This document shows positions 55,320 to 64,000 of a stretch of 64,000 nucleotides of DNA, one piece after another. The notes under the pieces were generated by a model, which worked only from the letters and a program-made list of their open reading frames with translations, was not told the DNA's origin and did not search any database. The DNA is from Microglena sp. YARC (taxonomy: Eukaryota; Chlorophyta; Chlorophyceae; Chlamydomonadales; Chlamydomonadaceae): positions 3,164,021 through 3,228,020 of the forward strand of contig CM039464.1 of NCBI GenBank assembly GCA_022414725.1. The letters are read 5' to 3'. The first letter of the stretch is position 1; every line of letters begins with the position of its first letter. Position numbers and translations under genes: made by a program.

Positions 55320-58300
55320 CATATATGAGCTACCTCCGCATTTGAACGCAGCGTGAGTTGTTTTGCGTGCGCATGCTTGTGTGTGTGGTGTGTGTGTATG
55401 TGTGGGTGTGGTGTATCTACCGGTACAAACATGAGCTCCCTCCGCATTTGAACGCAGCGTGAGTTGTTTTGCGTGCGCATGCACGTGTATGTGTGTGTGT
55501 GGTGTACCTACCGGTACAAACATGAGCTCCCTCCGCATTTGAACGCAGCGTGAGTTGTTTTGCGTGCGCATGCTTGTGTGTGTGGTGTGTGTGTATGTGT
55601 GTGTGTGGTGTATCTACCGGTACAAACATGAGCTCCCTCGGCATTTGAACGCAGCGTGAGTTGTTTTGCGTGCGCATGCTTGTGTGTGTGGTGTGTGTGT
55701 ATGTGTGTGTGTGGTGTATCTACCGGTACAAACATGAGCTCCCTCCGCATTTGAACGCAGCGTGAGTTGTTTTGCGTGCGCATGCTTGTGTGTGTGGTGT
55801 GTGTGTATGTGTGTGTGTGGTGTATCTACCGTACAAACATGAGCTCCCTCCGCATTTGAACGCAGCGTGAGTTGTTTTGCGTGCGCATGCTTGTGTGTGT
55901 GGTGTGTTTGTATGTGTGTGTGTGGTGTATCTACCGGTACAAACATGAGCTCCCTCCGCATTTGAACGCAACGTGAGTTGTTTTGCGTGCGCATGCTTGT
56001 GTGTGTGGTGTGTGTGTATGTGTGTGTGTGGTGTATCTACCGGTACAAACATGAGCTCCCTCCGCATTTGAACGCAGCGTGAGTTGTTTTGCGTGCGCAT
56101 GCTTGTGTGTGTGGTGTGTGTGTATGTGTGTGTGTGGTGTATCTACCGGTACAAACATGAGCTCCCTCCGCATTTGAACGCAGCGTGAGTTGTTTTGCGT
56201 GCGCATGCTTGTGTGTGTGGTGTGTGTGTATGTGTGTGTGTGTGGTGTATCTACCGGTACAAACATGAGCTCCCTCCGCATTTGAACGCAGCGTGAGTTG
56301 TTTTGCGTGCGCATGCTTGTGTGTGTGGTGTGTGTGTATGTGTGTGTGTGGTGTATCTACCGGTACAAAACATGAGCTCCCTCCGCATTTGAACGCAGCG
56401 TGAGTTGTTTTGCGTGCGCATGCTTGTGTGTGTGGTGTGTTGTGTATGTGTGTGTGTGGTGTATCTACCGGTACAAACATGAGCTCCCTCCGCATTTGAA
56501 CGCAGCGTGAGTTGTTTTGCGTGCGCATGCTTGTGTGTGTGGTGTGTGTGTATGTGTGTGTGTGGTGTATCTACCGGTACAAACATGAGCTCCCTCCGCA
56601 TTTGAACGCAGCGTGAGTTGTTTTGCGTGCGCATGCTTGTGTGTGTGGTGTGTGTGTATGTGTGTGTGTGGTGTATCTACCGGTACAAACATGAGCTCCC
56701 TCCGCATTTGAACGCAGCGTGAGTTGTTTTGCGTGCGCATGCTTGTGTGTGTGGTGTGTGTGTATGTGTGTGTGTGGTGTATCTACCGGTACAAACATGA
56801 GCTCCCTCCGCATTTGAACGCAGCGTGAGTTGTTTTGCGTGCGCATGCTTGTGTGTGTGGTGTGTGTGTATGTGTGTGTGTGGTGTATCTACCGGTACAA
56901 ACATGAGCTCCCTCCGCATTGAACGCAGCGTGAGTTGTTTTGCGTGCGCATGCTTGTGTGTGTGGTGTGTGTGTATGTGTGTGTGTGGTGTATCTACCGG
57001 TACAAACATGAGCTCCCTCCGCATTTGAACGCAGCGTGAGTTGTTTTGCGTGCGCATGCTTGTGTGTGTGGTGTGTGTGTATGTGTGTGTGTGGTGTATC
57101 TACCGGTACAAACATGAGCTCCCTCCGCATTTGAACGCAGCGTGAGTTGTTTTGCGTGCGCATGCTTGTGTGTGTGTGTGTGTGTGTATGTGTGTGTGTG
57201 GTGTATCTACCGGTACAAACATGAGCTCCCTCCGCATTTGAACGCAGCGTGAGTTGTTTTGCGTGCGCATGCTTGTGTGTGTGGTGTGTGTGTATGTGTG
57301 TGTGTGGTGTATCTACCGGTACAAACATGAGCTCCCTCCGCATTTGAACGCAGCGTGAGTTGTTTTGCGTGCGCATGCTTGTGTGTGTGGTGTGTGTGTA
57401 TGTGTGTGTGTGGTGTATCTACCGGTACAAACATGAGCTCCCTCCGCATTTGAACGCAGCGTGAGTTGTTTTGCGTGCGCATGCTTGTGTGTGTGGTGTG
57501 TGTGTATGTGTGGTGTGTGGTGTATCTACCGGTACAAACATGAGCTCCCTCCGCATTTGAACGCAGCGTGAGTTGTTTTGCGTGCGCATGCTTGTGTGTG
57601 TGGTGTGTGTGTATGTGTGTGTGTGGTGTATCTACCGGTACAAACATGAGCTCCCTCCGCATTTGAACGCAGCGTGAGTTGTTTTGCGTGCGCATGCTTG
57701 TGTGTGTGGTGTGTGTGTATGTGTGTGTGTGGTGTATCTACCGGTACAAACATGAGCTCCCTCCGCATTTGAACGCAGCGTGAGTTGTTTTGCGTGCGCA
57801 TGCTTGTGTGTGTGGTGTGTGTGTATGTGTGTGTGTGGTGTATCTACCGGTACAAACATGAGCTCCCTCCGCATTTGAACGCAGCGTGAGTTGTTTTGCG
57901 TGCGCATGCTTGTGTGTGTGGTGTGTGTGTATGTGTGGTGTGGTGTATCTACCGGTACAAACATGAGCTCCCTCCGCATTTGAACGCAGCGTGAGTTGTT
58001 TTGCGTGCGCATGCTTGTGTGTGTGGTGTGTGTGTATGTGTGTGTGTGGTGTATCTACCGGTACAAACATGAGCTCCCTCCGCATTTGAACGCAGCGTGA
58101 GTTGTTTTGCGTGCGCATGCTTGTGTGTGTGGTGTGTGTGTATGTGTGTGTGTGGTGTATCTACCGGTACAAACATGAGCTCCCTCCGCATTTGAACGCA
58201 GCGTGAGTTGTTTTGCGTGCGCATGCTTGTGTGTGTGGTGTGTGTGTATGTGTGTGTGTGGTGTATCTACCGGTACAAACATGAGCTCCCTCCGCATTTG

Positions 58301-58620
58301 AACGCAGCGTGAGTTGTTTTGCGTGCGCATGCTTGTGTGTGTGGTGTGTGTGTATGTGTGTGTGTGGTGTATCTACCGGTACAAACATGAGCTCCCTCCG
58401 CATTTGAACGCAGCGTGAGTTGTTTTGCGTGCGCATGCTTGTGTGTGTGGTGTGTGTGTATGTGTGTGTGTGGTGTATCTACCGGTACAAACATGAGCTC
58501 CCTCCGCATTTGAACGCAGCGTGAGTTGTTTTGCGTGCGCATGCTTGTGTGTGTGGTGTGTGTGTATGTGTATGTGTGAGTGTGGTGTATCTTCCGGGAC
58601 AAATATGAGCTACCTCCCTA
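55320..58620. repeat. 106-bp tandem repeat, ~31 copies
   Basis: Unit: ATGAGCTCCCTCCGCATTTG, AACGCAGCGTGAGTTGTTTT, GCGTGCGCATGC, then (GT)-rich TTGTGTGTGTGGTGTG and CTACCGGTACAAAC. Copies are nearly identical apart from the GT tract length. Since 106 is not a multiple of three, the minus-strand His/Thr-rich open frames drift through all frames and are not genes. Confidence 0.95.
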
Positions 58621-59071
58621 TTTGAACGCAGCTTCAGTAGTTTTACATGCGCGTGTGTGGTGTGTGTGGTACTGTGTGTTTGCATTGTGTATGTGTGTGT
58701 GCATGTGTGTTTTTGCTGTATTTATGTATGTGTGCTTTCTTTTTGTGTGTGTGCTTATGTGCGTGCACTTTGTGCGTGTGTCTCTATGTATGAGCTGCCC
58801 CCGAATTTGAACGCCGCGTGAGTTGTTTTGTGTGCGTGTTGTGTGTGTGTGTGGTGAATGTGTATGTGTGAGTGTGGTGTATCTAGCGGTATGCATATGA
58901 GCTGCCCCCGTATTTAAACGCAGGGTGCCTTGTTTGCGTGTGTGTTTGTGCGTGCGCTTTGTCTGTGTTGTGTGTGTATGTGTGTGATTGTGCTCTTTGT
59001 GGGTGTGTGAGTGTGTGTGAGAGTGTGTGTGCGCGCTTTGTGTATGTGTGTGGTGTGTGTGTATGCATGTG

Positions 59072-59120
<49 letters not shown>

Positions 59121-60466
59121 TTAGTCAGTGGTGTTTGTATCTACATATATGAGCTGCCTCATATTTGAACGCAGCGTTAGTTGTTTTGCGTGCGCATGCT
59201 TGTGTGTGTGGTGTGTGTGTATGTGTAAGTGTGTGTATGTGGTGTGTGGTGTATCTGTATGGTGTGTGGTGAGTGTGTGGTGTGTGTGTATGTGTAAGGT
59301 GTGTGTATGTGGTGTGTGGTGTATCTGTATGGTGTGTGGTGTGTGTGTAAGTGTGTGTGTGTGTGTATGTGTAAGGTGTGTGTATGTGGTGTGTGGTGTA
59401 TCTGTATGGTGTGTGGTGTGTGTGTGGTGTGTGGTGTGTGTGTATGTGTAAGTGTGGTGTGTGTGTGGTGTGTGTGTATGTGTAAGTGTGGTGTGTGTGT
59501 GGTGTGTGGTGTGTGGTGTGTGTGTATGTGTAAGTGTGGTGTGTGTGTGGTGTGTGGTGTGTGTGTATGTGTAAGTGTGGTGTGTGTGTGGTGTGTGGTG
59601 TGTGTGTATGTGTAAGTGTGGTGTGTGTGTGGTGTGTGGTGTGTGGTGTGTGTGTATGTGTAAGTGTGGTGTGTGTGTGGTGTGTGGTGTGTGTGTATGT
59701 GTAAGTGTGGTGTGTGTGTGGTGTGTGGTGTGTGTGTATGTGTAAGTGTGGTGTATCTACCGGTACATATATGAGCTGCCTCCGTATTTGAACGCATCGT
59801 GTGATGTTTTACGTGCGCGTGTGTGGTGTGTGTGTTAACATTTTGTGCATGTGTTTGGAGTGTGTGCGCTTTGTGTGTGTGGTATGTGTGTATGCTCGTG
59901 CGTGTGTGGTGTGTGTGCGCTTTGTGTGTGTATGTGTGTTAACATTTTGTGCATGTGTTTGGAGTGTGTGCGCTTTGCGTGTGTGGTATGTGTGTATGCT
60001 TGTGCGTGTGTGGTGTGTGTGCGCTTTGTGTGTGTATGTGTGTTAACATTGTGTGTGTGTGTTTAAAGTGTTTGCGCTTTGCGTGTGTGGTATGTGTGTA
60101 TGCTCGTGCGTGTGGTGTGTGTGTGTGCTTTGTGTGTGTATGTGTGTTTGCATTGTGTGCGTGTGTTTGGAGTGTGTGCGCTTTGTGTGTGTGGTATGTG
60201 TGTATGCTCGTGCATGTGTGGTGTGTGTGCGCTTTGTGTGTGTATGTGTGTTTGCATTGTGTGTGTGTGGATGTGTGTTTTTGCTTTGTGTGTGTATGTG
60301 AGTTATTCTGTGTGTGTGTGCTTGCGTGTGTACTCTTTGTGTGTGTGGTGTGTGTATGTGTATGTGTGTGTGTGTGTATGTGTGGGTGTGGTGTATCTAC
60401 CGGTATATATATGAGCTGCCTCCGCATGTGAATGCAGTGCGTGTGAGTTTTGCGTGTCTGTGTTTT
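58621..60466. repeat. GT-rich minisatellite with diverged 106-bp-unit cores
   Basis: Cores (ATGAGCTGCC then ATTTGAACGC) occur near 58790, 58900, 59150, 59770 and 60410 between GTGTGTGG, GTATGTGTAAGTGTGG and TGCGCTTTGTGTGTG arrays. 59088-59118 is (GA)n. Confidence 0.85.
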
Positions 60467-60683
60467 TGGCGGAGCTTCCTCTTCAAGGGGGCGGGAGCCC
60501 ACATGTTTACCTATTTGTCCGTCTGTCCGTGCGACCGACCGCCCGGCGACCAGCTGAACGCGCTGAAGCCTGACACGTCAGTCAACGGTCTCGTAACGAA
60601 CTCACTTCCGTTGCCACCTGTCGCTCCCTCACGATCACTCTCCGCAATTTTTTAGCGACGCAGGCGACGCTGCATAGAACTTG
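60467..60683 (+). repeat. Dispersed repeat family D, copy 3
   Basis: GGCGGAGC, then GGGGGCGGGAGCCC, TTGTCCGTCTGTCC, GCCTGACACGTCAGTCAACG, TCTCGTAACGAACT, ACTCTCCGCAATTTTT, GCGACGCTGCATAGAACTTG. It is the most complete copy with 62396-62612. Confidence 0.7.
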
Positions 60684-61330
60684 TTGTGTATGCATCTACC
60701 TATATATATATATATAAATGCATCTATATGTATGTGTGTGAGTATGTGTGAGTGTGGTGTGTGCACCTACATTATGAGCTGCCTCCGCATTTGAACGCAG
60801 TGTGAGTTGTTCTGCGTGCGTGTATGTGTGCGTATGTGTGAGTGTGGTGTGTGCACCTACATTATGAGCTGCCTCTGCATTTGAAGGCAGTGTGAGTTGT
60901 TCTGCGTGCGTGTATGTGTGAGTATGTGTGAGTGTGGTGTGTGCACCTACATTATGAGCTGCCTCTGCATTTGAAGGCAGTGGGAGTTGTTCTGCGTGCG
61001 TGTATGTGTGAGTATGTGTAAGTGTGGTGTGTGCACCTACATTATGAGCTGCCTCTGCATTTGAAGGCAGTGTGAGTTGTTCTGCGTGCGTGTATGTGTG
61101 AGTGTGGTGTGTGCACCTACATTATGAGCTGTCTCTGCATTTGAAGGCAGTGTGAGTTGTTCTGCGTGCGTGTATGTGTGAGTATGTGTAAGTGTGGTGT
61201 GTGCACCTACATTATGAGCTGCCTCCGTATTTGAAGGCAGTGTGAGTTGTTCTGCGTGCGTGTGCTTGTGTGTGTGCGCTTTGTGTGCCTATGTGTGTTT
61301 GCATTGTGTGTGTGTGCATGTGTCTTTTCG
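60684..61330. repeat. 90-bp tandem repeat, six units
   Basis: ACCTACATTATGAGCTG starts at 60765, 60855, 60945, 61035, 61115 and 61205 (spacing 90, with one of 80). Units share the ATGAGCTGCCT and CATTTGAA cores with the 106-bp array but have GAAGGCAGTGTGAG and GTTCTGCGTGCG. Confidence 0.9.
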
Positions 61331-61820
61331 CTTTGTGTGTGTGTGTGTAGTGGTGGTGTTGGTGGTGATAGTGGTAATAGGAGTGGTGATGGTAGTGGTG
61401 GTGGTGGTGCTCCTCTCTACTTGCTCATCTGGCAACGGCTACTGAGCAGCGGCGTGAGGATGGTGGTGGTGATGGTGGTGGTGGTAGTGGTGATGGTAGT
61501 GATGATGTTAGTGGTGGTGGTGGTGATAGTAGTGGTGGTGGTGGTGATGGTAGTGGTGTCGGTGGTATTGTTGGTGGTCCTCTATACTTGCTCTTCTGGC
61601 AGAGGCTGCTGGATACTATTCCCCCCTACCCCATCTTACCCCCCTACCCTCCGAACCCTACCCACCCCACATCCCACACCCCACACCCCACAGCTCCCCT
61701 CACCCCTTCCCTGACTTGATTTGCCCTTCACTTCGTACTGCCAGAATAAACAAGAGGACTCTGGACAGACCTCTCTACCTGCTCTTCTGGCAACGTCTAC
61801 TGAGCAGCGGCGTGAGGGTG
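61331..61820 (+). repeat. GGT-rich minisatellite with repeated exon-like pieces
   Basis: (GGTGGTGAT)-type arrays alternate with CTCTACYTGCTCWTCTGGCA followed by CTACTGAGCAGCGGCGTGAGG, at about 61410-61460, 61571-61615 (diverged) and 61772-61820. The piece reads LYLLFWQRLLSSGV in the plus strand. It may be an exon of a gene to the right; no junctions are sure. Confidence 0.5.
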
Positions 61821-61944
61821 GTTGACCCTTCCCAAGCCGACTGGTGCGTGGTTTCTGGGAAAAGAGTGAGGGGCAGACTGGTTTAGGTGGTTGATCTTGC
61901 CCAGGCCGACTGGTGCGTGGTTTCTGGAAAAATAGTGAGAGGTA

Positions 61945-62052
61945 GACTGACTGACGGACGGACGGACGGACGAACGGACGGACGGACGGACTAACGGACT
62001 GACGGACTGACTCTGATAGATTGATTGATTGGTTGATTGGTTGATTGACTGC
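61945..62052. repeat. (GACG)n and (GATT)n tetranucleotide tracts
   Basis: ACTGACGGACGGACGGACGG with variants (61948-62010), then TTGATTGATTGGTTGATTGG (62018-62048). Confidence 0.85.
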
Positions 62053-62395
62053 GCTATCAATAATCCCCAACTATAATCAGAATAGTACCAGCTTTGGCTG
62101 ACATGTCGGGGGTTCAAACCCGTTTCTAGGTTCACCACCGCCAACCTGCTGCCTTGAAAAGGGGCCAAGAACTTCTCTCCATGCTGTCGTGCAGTACTCT
62201 GAAATCAGGCGCAGTAGCGATCTGCAAAAGCAAAACCCACAGTAACCATTCCCCAGTGCAAGCGAACGAGAAGGTTGCTTCAATCTCACGCCGGTGGCAA
62301 GGCGAATCATTTTTTCATTTATTACTCTTCTTCGGTGCCTGGCCCCTGTGCAAGCTGCCCTATGGCAACACAATACAGTTTTTCCTATTTTGTCC
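62053..62395. other. Intergenic, nothing recognised
   Basis: Short open frames on both strands; none is convincing. Confidence 0.4.
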
Positions 62396-62612
62396 GAGCC
62401 CCCCATTCTGGGGTGTGGGAGCCCCCAGATTCACCCAGTTGTCCGTTTGACTGTCCGACCCACAGACAACCCAGACAAAGCCTGACACGTCAGCCAACTG
62501 TCTCATAACTAACTGGCTTCGGTCAGCTCCATCATTGCCACCTGTTGTTCTGTTGCCAACACTCTCCCCCAATTTTCTGCGTCGCTTGCGACGCTGCATA
62601 AGACTTGCCATT
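62396..62612 (+). repeat. Dispersed repeat family D, copy 4
   Basis: GAGCCCCCCATTCTGGGG, GTTGTCCGTTTGACTGTCC, GCCTGACACGTCAGCCAACT, AACACTCTCCCCCAATTTTC and TGCGTCGCTTGCGACGCTGC, the last an internal palindrome, then ATAAGACTTGCC. Confidence 0.7.
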
Positions 62613-63332
62613 TTCTTCTTCTCCAATTCTAGGATGCCGGACGCAAGTTGTATGCATTTTTCATTTATTACCTGTCAGAATTACGCGACAGTTAGGTCAG
62701 TCACACTGACAGTGGCGTGTCCTCGTGGACACAGCCGCCCTCCTAAGCCCGTAACCTACTCTGAGAGAACCTACCGGAGTCGCCCTTGACGGCACCCCGC
62801 CCTTGTGCCATTCTGTCATTACGCAATTAATTATTTGGTGCTTGGCTGGCCTGGGTCAAAGGACTTGGCAGGCTACGTACCGGCACCGCCCGCCATTGCC
62901 CTAGTGCTGTGCCCTCCCAAGTCCTGCCATCTGGTTTGCAGGACTGCTTAGCTTGCAGCCCTCGACGCCACTGCCCTATCAGGGGGCAGCGTCGCCGATG
63001 TACTGCTAAGTACCGCCAGACTTTTCAGTTGTTTTCACTGTCTTCTACTCATTGTAACAATATTAGTAGCCTTATTTGGTGCTTGACCTCTGTGCAAGCT
63101 AACAGGCAGCCGCGTGGCAAGGCGTGACAGTTTTCATTTTTCTTCTTCTCCAAATCTGCACTCAGGTTCTTTACACCCAAATCTGCACTCAGCTTTTTTA
63201 CACCCACAGGGGCATAAGGAACCAAGCAGGAAGCAAGCTCACATTCAGTGTTTCATTTTTCAACGACGCGTCGCTATTCCGTCGCCATTCGGTTGAATGC
63301 TACACCCCCGGACCCCTCGATATCGTGACGTG

Positions 63333-63334
<2 letters not shown>
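62613..63334. other. Intergenic with short duplications
   Basis: TTTTCTTCTTCTCCAA recurs (62608, 63139). TTACACCCAAATCTGCACTC / TTTACACCCACAGG recur at 63172-63210. CATAAGGAACCAAGCAGG occurs at 63212 and 63904. No gene. Confidence 0.5.
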
Positions 63335-63368
<34 letters not shown>

Positions 63369-63369
63369 A
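63335..63369. repeat. C homopolymer of about 33 nt
   Basis: Uninterrupted C run; length is unreliable in sequencing. Confidence 0.8.
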
Positions 63370-63519
63370 GGCTTTGCGCTTTGCGCTCCGCCATACGATG
63401 GCTACACAACTATCCTGAAGTCAGGGTTGAGTAGCCCAAGTAGCTACTCAACACGGACTACTGAAATCTCAAATTAAAAAAACACTGGTCACATTCACAC
63501 CTTCTCCATGCTTCCCAAC

Positions 63520-63776
63520 CATGTTATGTTATGTTATGTTATTTCATGTTATGTTTAGTTATCTTATTTCATGTTATGTTATGTTATTTCATGTTATGTT
63601 ATGTTATGTTATTTCATGTTATTTCATGTTATGTTTAGTTATGTTATTTCATGTTATGTTATGTTATATTATTTCATGTTATGTTTAGTTATGTTATTTC
63701 ATGTTATGTTATGTTATTTCATGTTATGTTATGTTATGTTATGTTATTTCATGTTATGTTTAGTTATGTTAAGTTA
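63520..63776. repeat. Pentamer array (ATGTT/ATTTC)n
   Basis: About 50 pentamers mixing TTATG, TTATTTC and TTTAG variants. Related in form to the AATGT tail at 5167-5297 but not the same sequence. Confidence 0.85.
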
Positions 63777-63959
63777 TGCACTTGATGCAGGTCTTTTGCC
63801 CCTCTGGCAGCCTGTGGGCATGAGGAACATAAAATCAAGGAGAGTCAAGTGTTAATTCTCTATCCTTCCCTATGATGGCAAGCAATTTCTTTATACCGGT
63901 GTGCATAAGGAACCAAGCAGGCAGCAGAGTTGCATTCACTCCTCCTCCATTCTTCCCAA

Positions 63960-63961
<2 letters not shown>

Positions 63962-63998
<37 letters not shown>
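63962..63998. repeat. (CA)n microsatellite at the window edge
   Basis: About 18 CA units. Confidence 0.9.

Positions 63999-64000
<2 letters not shown>

Noticed and set aside
55295..58685. Many overlapping minus-strand open frames of His/Thr-rich protein with MRTQNNSRCVQMRREL starts
   Set aside because: They are translations of a 106-bp tandem repeat. The period is not a multiple of three and the frames end and restart with it, so no selection for coding is visible.
63571..63855. 94-aa Met/Leu/Cys/Tyr-rich frame resembling a membrane protein
   Set aside because: Translation of an ATGTT/ATTTC pentamer array.

Overview
This is a repeat-rich stretch of nuclear DNA from a eukaryote. The best guess is a green alga or other plant-lineage protist: degenerate CCCTAAA heptamers, a Ty1/copia element whose primer-binding site resembles a plant-type initiator tRNA, spliceosomal introns as short as 40-48 bp, and a tRNA gene with a discriminator U and a T-run terminator. 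A large prasinophyte such as Cymbomonas would fit, but the species cannot be proved from sequence alone. Nothing bacterial (operons, Shine-Dalgarno sites, CRISPR) is present.

Layout. 1-4.1 kb: minus-strand gene for a helical-repeat (armadillo/HEAT-like) protein; six exons assemble into one reading frame except for one apparent missing base, and the gene runs off the left edge. 4.1-7.6 kb: intergenic DNA with minisatellites, a LINE-like 3' tail and a broken minus-strand coding fragment. 7.6-14.05 kb: plus-strand gene for a Gln-rich, repeat-containing, probably nuclear protein, preceded by an array of partial copies of one of its own exons in CCCCAC-type minisatellite. 14.1-16.6 kb: dispersed repeats. 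16.6-21.9 kb: a complete, very young Ty1/copia retrotransposon on the minus strand (249-bp LTRs differing at one base, 5-bp target duplication). 22-33 kb: intergenic DNA with hAT-type MITEs, tRNA-derived SINEs, LINE 3' ends, minisatellites and one intact tRNA-Gln gene. 33.06-43.5 kb: a satellite array of alternating 215/214-bp monomers making a 429-bp dimeric higher-order unit, ending in a 1000-N gap. 44.5-50 kb: low-repeat DNA with no confident gene and a LINE remnant. 50.05-52.25 kb: ten tandem partial exons encoding half of an EGF-like module, separated by C-rich tracts. 52.3-64 kb: almost wholly minisatellite (AT-rich ~47 bp, 118 bp, 106 bp x ~31, 90 bp x 6, GGT-rich, pentamers).

The most notable patterns are: (1) tandem repeats whose units carry exon ends and splice sites of adjacent genes, seen at six or more places; (2) the 429-bp higher-order satellite, a candidate centromeric repeat; (3) a hAT-type MITE family, proved mobile by an insertion into one unit of a 118-bp tandem repeat, whose other units act as empty sites; (4) a copia element apparently primed by an internal (half) initiator tRNA. 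Base-level quality looks uneven: single-base indels are dense in the satellite near the gap and recur in coding regions, so some apparent frameshifts may be sequencing errors.
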